Part shown: piece by piece, positions 53,614 through 61,432 of the stretch
How positions within the stretch are numbered: position 1 is the stretch's first letter
Layout of the letters: every line of letters starts with the position of its first letter
Source of the DNA: Methylobacterium planeticum
GTDB lineage: Bacteria > Pseudomonadota > Alphaproteobacteria > Rhizobiales > Beijerinckiaceae
NCBI RefSeq assembly: GCF_008806345.1
Contig: NZ_VZZJ01000028.1
Location: 1 to 64,000 of the forward strand
Direction: 5' to 3'
DNA length: 64,000 nucleotides
Position numbers and translations under genes: made by a program
The notes under the pieces: model-generated
What the model was told of the DNA's origin: nothing
What the model saw: the letters and a program-made list of their open reading frames with translations, nothing else
Databases searched by the model: none

Positions 53614-53631
53614 TGTCAACGCGCGGCGACA
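53614..53631. promoter_or_regulatory. PpsR/CrtJ-type site at the crtF 3' end (distal)
   Basis: TGTCAACGCGCGGCGACA fits TGT-N12-ACA. It overlaps the last codons and stop of crtF and is centred 52 bp from the proximal site, about five helical turns. Two such palindromes are a known feature of bchC promoters. Confidence 0.65.
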
Positions 53632-54779
53632 ATCGCGCGAGCCAGCAGCGGCCGGCGCGTCGGAACCGTGCGGATCCGGCCGAATCCAGCCTCCGCCAGG
53701 AGTGCTCGGAGCTCGTCGGGCGTGCGGGCCCGGCCGCTGCCCATCGCGAGGAGGTAGAAGCCGAAATACGCGTCCGCGATCGGCTCGGCGCCGGGCGTGC
53801 CCGCCATGGGCTCGGCGATGAGCAGGGTGCCGCCCGGCGCGAGGGCGGCGTGCGCGGCGCGCAGCAACGCGGCGACGCGGGCGTCGTCGTGGTCGTGGAC
53901 GATGCGCACGAGGGTGATCAGGTCGGCGCCCCGCGGCAGGGCGTCGTCGAGGAAGCTGCCGCCGTGGCAGGCGATGCGCCGGTCGAGACCGAGCCCGGCG
54001 AGCCGCGCGCGGGCGCGCTCGGCGACGGGGGGCAGGTCGAACAGCATCAGCCGCAGGCTCGGGCAGCGGCGCGCCGCCGCCTCGGCGAAGACGCCCTCGC
54101 CGCCCCCGAGATCCATCAGGCAGGCGTGGCGCGCGAACGGGTAGGCGTCGAGCACGTCCTCGGCGATCAGCGCCTGCGAGGCCGACATCAGCCCGCTGTA
54201 GCCGGCGACCGCCTCGGGGCCGACGGCGCCGGGCTCGGCGGCGCCGGCATAGGGCCAGTAGCCCGAGAGGCGGGTCTCGCCGGCCTCCCCGCGCAGGAGC
54301 GCGACCGGGTCGCGCAGGTCGTCGTACAGCATGGCGTGATGCTCGATCATCGCCGCGATGGACGGGTTTCCGATCAGCGCCGCGCCGAGATCGGCGAGGG
54401 CGAAACGCCCGTCCGGCAGGCGCGTCACCAGCGCGAGCGAGGCCGCCGCCCGCAGCAGGCGCTCGGTCCGCTCGGGCGTCAGGCCGAGGCGGGGGGCGAG
54501 CGCCGCGACCGCGAGGGGGCCTTCCTTGAGCACGGGGAACAGGTCGAGGCGGATGCAGGCGAAGAGCACCTGCGCGTAGACGAAGCCGGCGCAGAGATCG
54601 AACAGCGCCCGCGTGTTGCGCTGGGCGGTCCGGCGGGTCAGCGGGAAGCCGGCGGCCCAGCGTTGGAAGGCGGGGCTCGCCACCCGGGCGTTCCGGAAGG
54701 CGAGCCAGCGCTCGCGCCAGGTCGGCCGCGGGGCCTCGGCGGCCGGGCCCCGCCCGGCCCGGATCAGCGGCATGGCCAT
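53616..54779 (-). CDS. crtF: Demethylspheroidene O-methyltransferase
   Basis: This 387-residue SAM-dependent methyltransferase has a dimerisation domain first and a Rossmann domain with LMDLGGGEGVFAEAAARR as the SAM motif. Other pieces are LFDLPPVAERAR and VRIVHDHDDARV with catalytic His. It methylates the 1-hydroxy group of carotenoids. It lies 21 bases after crtE and 122 before bchC. The start at 54779 (MAMPL) is followed by a second ATG two codons later. Confidence 0.94.
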   Translation of the reverse strand: MAMPLIRAGRGPAAEAPRPTWRERWLAFRNARVASPAFQRWAAGFPLTRRTAQRNTRALFDLCAGFVYAQVLFACIRLDLFPVLKEGPLAVAALAPRLGLTPERTERLLRAAASLALVTRLPDGRFALADLGAALIGNPSIAAMIEHHAMLYDDLRDPVALLRGEAGETRLSGYWPYAGAAEPGAVGPEAVAGYSGLMSASQALIAEDVLDAYPFARHACLMDLGGGEGVFAEAAARRCPSLRLMLFDLPPVAERARARLAGLGLDRRIACHGGSFLDDALPRGADLITLVRIVHDHDDARVAALLRAAHAALAPGGTLLIAEPMAGTPGAEPIADAYFGFYLLAMGSGRARTPDELRALLAEAGFGRIRTVPTRRPLLARAIVAAR

Positions 54780-54800
54780 CGCTCCGGGCCCGGAGCGGTC

Positions 54801-55673
54801 CTAGACCAAGGCCTCGTGGGCGAGGCTCGCGGGCAGGAACAGGCGGGTCTGCGCCACGATCTCGGCCCGCAGGGCATCGGCGCCGGGGCAGGCCGGAATC
54901 ACCTCGACGGCCTCCCGGGCGAGGCGCCTGAGGCGCTCCAGCGCGCCGGTCATGCCGAGGAGCAGGGCCGCGTTCGGGCGGCCGAGGGTGGCGTCGCGCC
55001 CGGCCGGCTTGCCGATCTCTTCCTGGCGGCAGGCCACGTCGCGTAGGTCGTCGGCCACCTGATAGGCCTCGCCCAGGCACTCGCCGAGGAGGCGCCACGG
55101 CAGCGGCGAGACGCCGGCCGCGGCCGCCCCCGTCACGGTCGCGGCGGCGAACAGCGCCCCGGTCTTGGCCTGCTGGTAGTTCGCGAGCGCCACCTCCGGC
55201 TCCGATTCCCAGGCCTGGCCGGCCACGATGCCGGCGGGCGAGCCGACCGCGCGGGCCACGAGGCCCACGAGGGCGGCGAGCCGGTCGGGGGAGCGGGCGG
55301 CGCCCCGCGCCAGGGTCTCGAAGGCGAGGACGATCAGCGCGTCGCCGGTCAGCACCGCGACGGGCTCGCCGAAGGCGACGTGCACCGTGGGCTTCTGGCG
55401 CCGCATCTCCGCATCGTCGAAGCAGGGCAGGTCGTCATGGACCAGGGAGGCGCAGTGCAGCAGCTCGATCGCGGCGGCGGCGGCGTCCGCGGCGGCCGGG
55501 TCGTCATCGCCGCAGGCGGCCGCCACCGCGAGGCAGAGGCGCGGGCGGATCCGGTGGCCGCCGGGAAACACCGCGTAGCGGATCGCCTCGGCGAGGCGGG
55601 GCGGCGCGCCGGGCGCCTCGGCGTAAGCGACCGCGATGTCGAGGATCCGCTCGATGCGCCTGCCCGCTTCCAT
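54801..55673 (-). CDS. crtE: Geranylgeranyl diphosphate synthase
   Basis: This 290-residue prenyltransferase has the first Asp-rich motif DDLPCFDDAEMRR and the second DDLRDVACR. The chain-length site SLVHDDLPC and KPTVHVAFGE fit GGPP synthases. It makes C20 diphosphate for carotenoids and the bacteriochlorophyll tail. AGGGAGG lies before ATG 55673. It is divergent from crtD and followed by crtF in one operon. Confidence 0.94.
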   Translation of the reverse strand: MEAGRRIERILDIAVAYAEAPGAPPRLAEAIRYAVFPGGHRIRPRLCLAVAAACGDDDPAAADAAAAAIELLHCASLVHDDLPCFDDAEMRRQKPTVHVAFGEPVAVLTGDALIVLAFETLARGAARSPDRLAALVGLVARAVGSPAGIVAGQAWESEPEVALANYQQAKTGALFAAATVTGAAAAGVSPLPWRLLGECLGEAYQVADDLRDVACRQEEIGKPAGRDATLGRPNAALLLGMTGALERLRRLAREAVEVIPACPGADALRAEIVAQTRLFLPASLAHEALV

Positions 55674-55779
55674 GACGACCTCCCTGGGGTGTCTTTTCCA
55701 ATTGTCAGTTTGTAGTGTCAGATATAATTGACACTTGTCGGTGTCGAGATCAATGGGCGGTCCGGAGGCGGGCGTGCGG
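55674..55779. promoter_or_regulatory. Divergent crtE-crtD control region
   Basis: TTGTCA and TATAAT (55723-55728) form a possible plus-strand promoter with a short 15-base spacer. A PpsR-type site and an overlapping near-match cover it. The crtE promoter should lie in the same stretch on the minus strand. Confidence 0.5.
55716..55733. promoter_or_regulatory. PpsR/CrtJ-type site between crtE and crtD
   Basis: TGTCAGATATAATTGACA is TGT-N12-ACA. A near-match TGT-N12-TCA starts at 55703 and overlaps it. It covers the crtD -10 region (TATAAT) and should let one regulator control both divergent carotenoid operons. Confidence 0.75.
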
Positions 55780-57324
55780 ATGGAGCGACGGCAGCGCGTG
55801 GTGGTAATCGGCGCCGGCATCGGCGGCCTCGTCGCCGCCCTGCGCCTCGCGGCGGCCGGGCTCGAGGTCACGGTGCTGGAGCGGGCGGCGCGGCCGGGCG
55901 GCAAGATGCGCGCGGTCCCGGTCGGCGGCCGGCCGGTCGAGGCCGGCCCCACGGTCTTCACCATGCGGTGGGTGTTCGAGGAGGTCTTCGCCGAGGCCGG
56001 GGCGAGCCTCGCCGAGCGGGTGCGCCTGAGCCCGGCCGGCATCCTCGCCCGCCACGCCTGGAGCGCGCACGAGCGCCTGGACCTCTTCGCCGACCCCGAC
56101 GCCTCGGCGGCCGCGATCGCGCAATTCGCGGGCGCCGCCGAGGCGGAGGGCTACCGCCGCTTCTGCGCCCGGGCCGCGGAGGTCTACCGCACCCTTGAGG
56201 GGCCGTTCATCCGGAGCGAGCGCCCCAGCCCCCTCGATCTCGGGCGCCGGGTCGGCCTGTGGGGCCTCGGCGGCCTCTGGCGGATCCGGCCCTTCGCGAC
56301 CCTGTGGGGGGCCCTCGGCGACGACTTCCGCGATCCGCGGCTGCGCCAGCTCTTCGGGCGCTACGCCACCTATTGCGGCGCCTCGCCCTTCGAGGCGCCC
56401 GCCACCCTGATGCTCGTCGCCCATGTCGAGCAGGAGGGGGTCTGGTACGTGGACGGGGGCCTGAGCCGCCTCGCGCAGGCGGTGGCGGATCTCGCCGGCG
56501 AGCGGGGTGCGGTGCTGCGCTTCGACACGGAGGCGGGCCGGATCCTGACCGAGGGCGGGCGCGTCACCGGCGTCGAGACCGCCGATGGCGCGCGCATCCC
56601 CGCCGACGCCGTGGTGGTCAATGCCGACGTCTCGGCCCTCGCCGCCGGCCTGTTCGGGCCCGAGGCGGCACGGGTGACCGGGCCGGTGCGGGCGGCCGAG
56701 CGCTCGCTCTCGGCCGTGACCTTCTGCGTCTCGGCCCGGCCGGAGGGCTTTCCCCTCGTGCGCCACAACGTCTTCTTCTCGGGCGATTACCGGGCGGAGT
56801 TCGAGGCGATCCGGCGCGGCGGCCTGCCGCCCGATCCGACCGTCTACCTCTGCGCCCAGGACCGCGACGACGCCGACGCGGCGCCGGGCGGCCCGGAGCG
56901 CCTGCTCTGCCTCGTCAACGCCCCCGCCCGGGGCGAGCGCCCCCTCACGTCCCAGGAGATCGACAGATGCGCGACGACGATGCGGGCGCGGCTCGCGGCC
57001 TGCGGCCTCGCACTCGCGACGGAGCCGGGTGGCGTGACGACGACGCCCTCGGGGTTCGAGGCCCTGTTTCCGGCGACCGGGGGCGCCCTCTACGGGCGGG
57101 CCTCGCACGGCTGGACGGCGACCTTCCGCCGGCCGGGGGCGCGCACGCGCCTGCCGGGCCTGTACCTGGCGGGGGGCAGCGTGCATCCGGGCCCGGGGGT
57201 GCCGATGGCGGCGCAGTCGGGCCGGATCGCGGCGGACAGCCTCCTGGCGGATCTCGGCCTGAGCCGCGCTTCGACACGCCCGTGGGCCGGGGCGGCTACG
57301 CCTGGTGGTACGTCGATGCCCTGA
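55780..57324 (+). CDS. crtD: 1-hydroxycarotenoid 3,4-desaturase (methoxyneurosporene dehydrogenase)
   Basis: This 514-residue FAD enzyme starts MERRQRVVVIGAGIGGLVAA, the dinucleotide-binding motif. The substrate side includes RPGGKMRAVPVGGRPVEAGP, and the C-terminal FAD block is GLYLAGGSVHPGPGVPMAAQ. GGAGG lies ahead of this ATG. An ATG nine codons earlier is also possible. It introduces the 3,4 double bond in the hydroxy/methoxy carotenoid branch. It overlaps crtC. Confidence 0.93.
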   Translation: MERRQRVVVIGAGIGGLVAALRLAAAGLEVTVLERAARPGGKMRAVPVGGRPVEAGPTVFTMRWVFEEVFAEAGASLAERVRLSPAGILARHAWSAHERLDLFADPDASAAAIAQFAGAAEAEGYRRFCARAAEVYRTLEGPFIRSERPSPLDLGRRVGLWGLGGLWRIRPFATLWGALGDDFRDPRLRQLFGRYATYCGASPFEAPATLMLVAHVEQEGVWYVDGGLSRLAQAVADLAGERGAVLRFDTEAGRILTEGGRVTGVETADGARIPADAVVVNADVSALAAGLFGPEAARVTGPVRAAERSLSAVTFCVSARPEGFPLVRHNVFFSGDYRAEFEAIRRGGLPPDPTVYLCAQDRDDADAAPGGPERLLCLVNAPARGERPLTSQEIDRCATTMRARLAACGLALATEPGGVTTTPSGFEALFPATGGALYGRASHGWTATFRRPGARTRLPGLYLAGGSVHPGPGVPMAAQSGRIAADSLLADLGLSRASTRPWAGAATPGGTSMP

Positions 57325-58178
57325 GCCGGGACGGCAGCCAGGGCCTGACCCTCATCGCCTTCGTGGGCAGCGTGTTCTCCCCCTACTACGCCTGGGACAC
57401 GGCGCGGGACCCGCTCGACCATTGCGCCCTGAACGTGGTGCTGTACGGGCGCCCGGGGCGCTTCTGCATGACCGAGCGCGGGCGCGCCGCCCTGTCGCGG
57501 GATGCGGCGGGCATCCGCATCGGCCCGAGCGCGATGGAATGGGACGGGACCGACCTCGTCGTCCGGATCGACGAGGTCACGGCGCCGATCCCCGGGCGGG
57601 TGCGCGGCACCGTGCGCCTGCGCCCGCCCGGCTTCACCCGCGGCCCCTTCACCCTCGACGCGGGGGGCGCCCATCGCTGGTGGCCGATGGCGCCCTCCTG
57701 CCCCGTCGAGGTGCAGCTGGACGAGCCCGGCACCCACTGGACGGGCACCGCCTATTTCGACACCAACCACGGCGACGAGGCCCTGGAGGACGCCTTCACG
57801 AGCTGGACCTGGTGCCGGGCGGACCTCAGCGACGGCGCCGCCATCCTGTACGACGTGCGCCGCCGGGACGGCTCGGGCCAGAACCTGTCGCTGCGCTTCG
57901 ACCGGACCGGCGCGCGCCGGGAGATCAGGCCGCCCCTCGCGGCCGCCCTGCCGCCGACGCGGCTCTGGCGCATCCCGCGCTCGACCCGCAGCGACGACGG
58001 CACGGCGCGGGTCCTGCGCACCTTCGAGGACACCCCGTTCTACAGCCGCTCGCTCCTCTCCGCGACCCTCGGCGGCGAGGCGGTGCGCCCGGTCCACGAG
58101 AGCCTGTCCCTCGATCGCTTCCGCAACCCGCTGGTGCGCCTGATGCTGCCGTTCCGGATGCCGCGCCGAACCCGCTGA
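57282..58178 (+). CDS. crtC: Carotenoid 1,2-hydratase (hydroxyneurosporene synthase)
   Basis: From the GTG at 57282 the gene gives 298 residues. It begins with the CrtC hallmark GGYAWWYVDALS, then LIAFVGSVFSPYYAW, HCALNVVLYG and RFCMTERGR. CrtC adds water to the end of the carotenoid. No ATG, GTG or TTG exists in frame just upstream, although residues FDTP before the GTG look conserved. The gene therefore overlaps crtD by at least 43 bases. It ends PFRMPRRTR. Confidence 0.88.
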   Translation: MGRGGYAWWYVDALSRDGSQGLTLIAFVGSVFSPYYAWDTARDPLDHCALNVVLYGRPGRFCMTERGRAALSRDAAGIRIGPSAMEWDGTDLVVRIDEVTAPIPGRVRGTVRLRPPGFTRGPFTLDAGGAHRWWPMAPSCPVEVQLDEPGTHWTGTAYFDTNHGDEALEDAFTSWTWCRADLSDGAAILYDVRRRDGSGQNLSLRFDRTGARREIRPPLAAALPPTRLWRIPRSTRSDDGTARVLRTFEDTPFYSRSLLSATLGGEAVRPVHESLSLDRFRNPLVRLMLPFRMPRRTR

Positions 58179-58182
58179 TCCC

Positions 58183-59751
58183 TCAGCCGAGGCGCGCCGC
58201 GATGTGGTCGGCGACCCGGAGCGCGTTGGCCACGATGGTGAGCGTCGGGTTCACGGCGCCGATCGAGGGAAAGAAGCTCGCATCCGTCACGTAGAGGTTG
58301 TCGACCTCGTGGGCCTTGCAGGTGAGGTCGAGGACGGAGGAGGCCGGGTCCGCGCCGAAGCGCAGGGTGCCGGCCTGATGCGCCGTGCCGCTCAGGGGGA
58401 TGTTCTTGCCGAGGTAGAGCGAGCGCTCGAACAGGTAGGTGTAGGCGCCGCCCGGCCGGAGCAGGTCCGAGAGCTTGGCGCGCAGGCGGTCATGCGCCTC
58501 GCGGTTGGTCTCGCGGATGTCCAGGATCGTGCGCCCGTCCCGGTCGATCGTGACCCGGTTGTCGGGATGGGGCAGGTCCTCGCTCTGCAGCCAGAAATCC
58601 ATCGAGTGGCGCGCCACCATGTCGAAGGGGGCGCTCGGCAGGAAGCCCGTCCATTTCGGGAACTCCTCGCCGCGGATCTGGTCCGGATGCGTCTTGGCGC
58701 ACATCTGGATCAGGCCCATCGGGAATTCCCAGTCCTTCGACTCGAAGTAGAAGTCCGAGACCGCGAGGGTCTTCTGGAACACCGTGTCGTTGACCTCCTT
58801 CGACAGGGCCATCAGCACCGACATGTTGTGGCGCATGTAGTTGCGCCCGACCTGATCCGAGCCGTTGGCGAGCCCGTCCGGATGCGCGGCGCTGGCCGAG
58901 CGCAGGAGGAGCAGCGCCGAGGACAGCGCCCCGCAGGCCACCACCACGATGTCGGCGGAGTAGCGCTCCGCCTCCCCGCCGCGGGTGACGTGGACCGCGG
59001 TGACGCTGCGCCCCGCCGGGTCGGTCTCGAGCCGCGACACGTAGGCGTTGGTGAGGAGCGTGACGTTGTCGTGGGCCGCGAGCGTCGGGTCGACGGTCAT
59101 CACCTGCGCGTCGGCCTTGCCGTTGAGCAGGCAGGGGAACCCGTCGAAGGCGTCGCAGCGGATGCAGATGCTCGTGGGCGTCGGCTTGCCGCCGCGCTCG
59201 TCGAGGCGGATGCCCAGCGGCAGGTGGAAGGGGTGGAGGCCCGCCTTCCCCCAATCGTCCGAGAGCTTCTGGATCCGCGTCTCGTGGGCGACGCCGGGAT
59301 AATCGTAGGGGCCGCTGGCCCAGGGCTCGTTCGGGTCCTCGCCCCGGTTGCCGTGGACGGCGAAGAGCTTCTCGGCCTCGAGATAGTAGGGCTCGAACGC
59401 GGCGTAGGAGACCGGCCAGGCCGGCGAGATCCCGTCGACGTGGCGCACGGCCTCGAAATCCCGCGCGCGCAGACGCAGCAGCGCGGCCCCGTACACCTTG
59501 GAATTGCCGCCGACATAGTAGTGCAGCGCCGGGCTGAAGGCGCGCCCGTCGCCGCCGTACCAGGTTTCCCGGGCCTGGTAGGCCCCGTCGACGAACACCG
59601 TCCTGGCGTTCCAGTTGTCCTGGCTGCGCGGCAGGTAATCGCCGCGCTCGAGCAGGAGGATGCGCTTGCCGGTCCGGGCGAGCTTCTGGAACACCGAGCC
59701 TCCGCCGGGGCCGCTGCCGACGATGATCACGTCGTAATGATCCTGGGACAT
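58183..59751 (-). CDS. GMC family oxidoreductase
   Basis: This 522-residue FAD enzyme has the nucleotide motif DVIIVGSGPGGGSVFQKLAR at the N-terminus, ARETWYGGDGRAF and YYVGGNSKVYGAALL, and a C-terminal block INPTLTIVANALRVAD-like GAVNPTLTIVANALRVAD with the His region LSGTAHQAGTLRFG. Such enzymes oxidise alcohols or sugars. An exact EcfG-type promoter is 50 bases upstream, so it appears to be stress-controlled. It is convergent with crtC and divergent from a cupin/SMP-30 operon. Confidence 0.92.
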   Translation of the reverse strand: MSQDHYDVIIVGSGPGGGSVFQKLARTGKRILLLERGDYLPRSQDNWNARTVFVDGAYQARETWYGGDGRAFSPALHYYVGGNSKVYGAALLRLRARDFEAVRHVDGISPAWPVSYAAFEPYYLEAEKLFAVHGNRGEDPNEPWASGPYDYPGVAHETRIQKLSDDWGKAGLHPFHLPLGIRLDERGGKPTPTSICIRCDAFDGFPCLLNGKADAQVMTVDPTLAAHDNVTLLTNAYVSRLETDPAGRSVTAVHVTRGGEAERYSADIVVVACGALSSALLLLRSASAAHPDGLANGSDQVGRNYMRHNMSVLMALSKEVNDTVFQKTLAVSDFYFESKDWEFPMGLIQMCAKTHPDQIRGEEFPKWTGFLPSAPFDMVARHSMDFWLQSEDLPHPDNRVTIDRDGRTILDIRETNREAHDRLRAKLSDLLRPGGAYTYLFERSLYLGKNIPLSGTAHQAGTLRFGADPASSVLDLTCKAHEVDNLYVTDASFFPSIGAVNPTLTIVANALRVADHIAARLG

Positions 59752-60063
59752 GGCCGCCTCCGGGTCTCGCACGCGGGAGCCTCGCGCGATGCGTGCCGCC
59801 AACGTGACCGCAATGGCTGCGTTCCGCAGCGCGGCAACGCTCTTTCTTCGCACGTTTCCGCGCTTCGTCCTGCACCGCACGCACGCCCGCGAGCGCCCGC
59901 AACCCTGGGGCAGCCGGGAACGTTCACCCGCCGACCCGCCCGGTTTCGGCGGATCCCGGGCCGGGGTGCGGTGACCGGGCCCGCGTCGCGCTCCCCCCGG
60001 CATCCGGGCTCTCGACGCGGCCGGTCCCTGCCCTCCGACCCCGAGCCTTTCAGGAGAACCCCG
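59752..60063. other. Divergent region between GMC and cupin genes
   Basis: About 310 bases. The EcfG-type promoter of the GMC gene (59801-59825) is here. A promoter for the cupin operon is expected but not recognised. No gene was found. Confidence 0.5.
59801..59825 (-). promoter_or_regulatory. EcfG-type promoter of the GMC oxidoreductase
   Basis: On the minus strand GGAAC (59825-59821), 16 bases, CGTT (59804-59801), an exact match 50 bases before the ATG. It lies 27 kb from the phyR-nepR block. Confidence 0.78.
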
Positions 60064-60522
60064 ATGGCAGACGACACGGCCGGACCGCCGCCGAGCATGC
60101 CCTACTGGCACGTCTACACGGATGCGGACGGCGTCAGCCGGCAGGAGCGCTTCACCCTGACGCGGTTCGAGCTGAAGGGCATCGACCCGCAGACCGCGCC
60201 GCAATGGAACGACAGGCAGGCGCCCTCCCGGGCGAGCGTCACCTTCACGGTGCTGCCGGTCGGATGGGTCGGGCAATGGCACGAGAACCCGCGTCCGCAA
60301 TGGATCGCGATCCTCACCGGGCGCTGGTTCGTCGAGACCATGGACGGGCACCGGGTCGAGATGGGCCCGGGCGAGCTGATGTTCGGCGAGGACCAGAACA
60401 CGAAGGCCCGCGACGGCCGCGAGGGGCACCTGTCGGGCACCCTCGGGACCGAGCCCTGCACCATGATGGTGACCGGGCTCGAGGTGGAGCCGACCGTCAA
60501 CCAGCCCGGCCGCTTCAGGTAG
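60064..60522 (+). CDS. Cupin domain protein
   Basis: This 152-residue protein is a small beta-barrel cupin. The conserved region is FTVLPVGWVGQWHENPRPQW with the first metal-ligand His, then ILTGRWFVETMDGHRVEMGP and GELMFGEDQNTKAR. AGGAGA lies before the ATG. It starts an operon with an SMP-30 lactonase and a VOC protein. The substrate is unknown. Confidence 0.85.
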   Translation: MADDTAGPPPSMPYWHVYTDADGVSRQERFTLTRFELKGIDPQTAPQWNDRQAPSRASVTFTVLPVGWVGQWHENPRPQWIAILTGRWFVETMDGHRVEMGPGELMFGEDQNTKARDGREGHLSGTLGTEPCTMMVTGLEVEPTVNQPGRFR

Positions 60523-60532
60523 GCTGGCCGGC

Positions 60533-61432
60533 ATGGACGGTTTCGAGATCTGCGATTCGCGCTTCAAGGCCTTCGTGCTGCCGAACGCGCCGCTGGAAAT
60601 GCTCGCCGAGGGCTTCCGCTGGTGCGAGGGTCCGGTCTGGTTCGGGGACCGGGACGAGTTGCTGTTCAGCGACCTGCCGAACAACCGCGTCATGCGCTGG
60701 AGCGAGGCCGGCGGCCTCAGCGTCTTCCGGCAGCCGTCGAACTTCGAGAACGGGCACGCCCGCGACCGGCAGGGGCGGCTGCTCTCCTGCTCGCACCGGG
60801 GCCGCTGCATCACCCGGACCGAGCTCGACGGCAGCCTCACGGTGCTGGCGGACCGCTACCGTGGCAAGCGCCTCAACTCGCCCAACGACATCGTCTGCAA
60901 GTCCGACGGCACGATCTGGTTCACGGACCCGCCCTACGGCATCCAGACGGATTACGAGGGCGGCAAGCAGGAGTCCGAGCTGCCCGCCGCCGTCTACCGG
61001 CTCGATCCGCGGGACGGGAGCCTCGCGATCGTGGCCGACGATTTTGAGGGGCCGAACGGCCTCTGCTTCTCGCCCGATGAATCGCTCCTCTACGTCGCCG
61101 AGAGCGGCCTGCAATTCGTACCCGACCCGGTCCAGCACATCCGGGTCTTCGGCGTCGGCGCGGACGGCCTGCGGGACGGGCGCATCTTCCACACGGTGAC
61201 GCCGGGCTTCGCCGACGGCTTCCGCTGCGACGAGGAGGGGCACCTCTGGTCGAGCGCCGCCGACGGGGTGCATTGCATCGACCCCTCGGGTGCGCTCCTG
61301 GGAAAGATCCGGGTGCCTTCCACGGTCTCGAACCTGGCCTTCGGCGGGCGCAACCGCAGCCGCTTGTTCCTCTGCGCCTCCCACACCCTCTACGCCATCT
61401 ACGTCAACCGACGCGGAGCGCGCCTGCTATGA
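60533..61432 (+). CDS. SMP-30/gluconolactonase/LRE family protein
   Basis: This 299-residue six-bladed propeller has the metal-site Glu in EGFRWCEGPVWF, Asn in LNSPNDIVCKSDGTIWFTDP and Asp in FEGPNGLCFSPDESLLYV. Such enzymes hydrolyse sugar lactones or organophosphates. It starts 10 bases after the cupin stop, and its stop overlaps the VOC gene by four bases. The pairing suggests one pathway. Confidence 0.93.
   Translation: MDGFEICDSRFKAFVLPNAPLEMLAEGFRWCEGPVWFGDRDELLFSDLPNNRVMRWSEAGGLSVFRQPSNFENGHARDRQGRLLSCSHRGRCITRTELDGSLTVLADRYRGKRLNSPNDIVCKSDGTIWFTDPPYGIQTDYEGGKQESELPAAVYRLDPRDGSLAIVADDFEGPNGLCFSPDESLLYVAESGLQFVPDPVQHIRVFGVGADGLRDGRIFHTVTPGFADGFRCDEEGHLWSSAADGVHCIDPSGALLGKIRVPSTVSNLAFGGRNRSRLFLCASHTLYAIYVNRRGARLL

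Noticed and set aside
56259..57281. A long open frame leading into crtC from inside crtD
   Set aside because: It has no start codon with a ribosome-binding site and overlaps the conserved crtD sequence; only the part from 57282 resembles CrtC.
59921..59947. A GGAAC on the plus strand before the cupin gene as an EcfG promoter
   Set aside because: No CGTT lies 16 or 17 bases downstream.
58203..60063. Plus-strand frame fused in front of the cupin gene
   Set aside because: It is antisense to the GMC oxidoreductase, and the cupin gene has its own AGGAGA and ATG at 60064.
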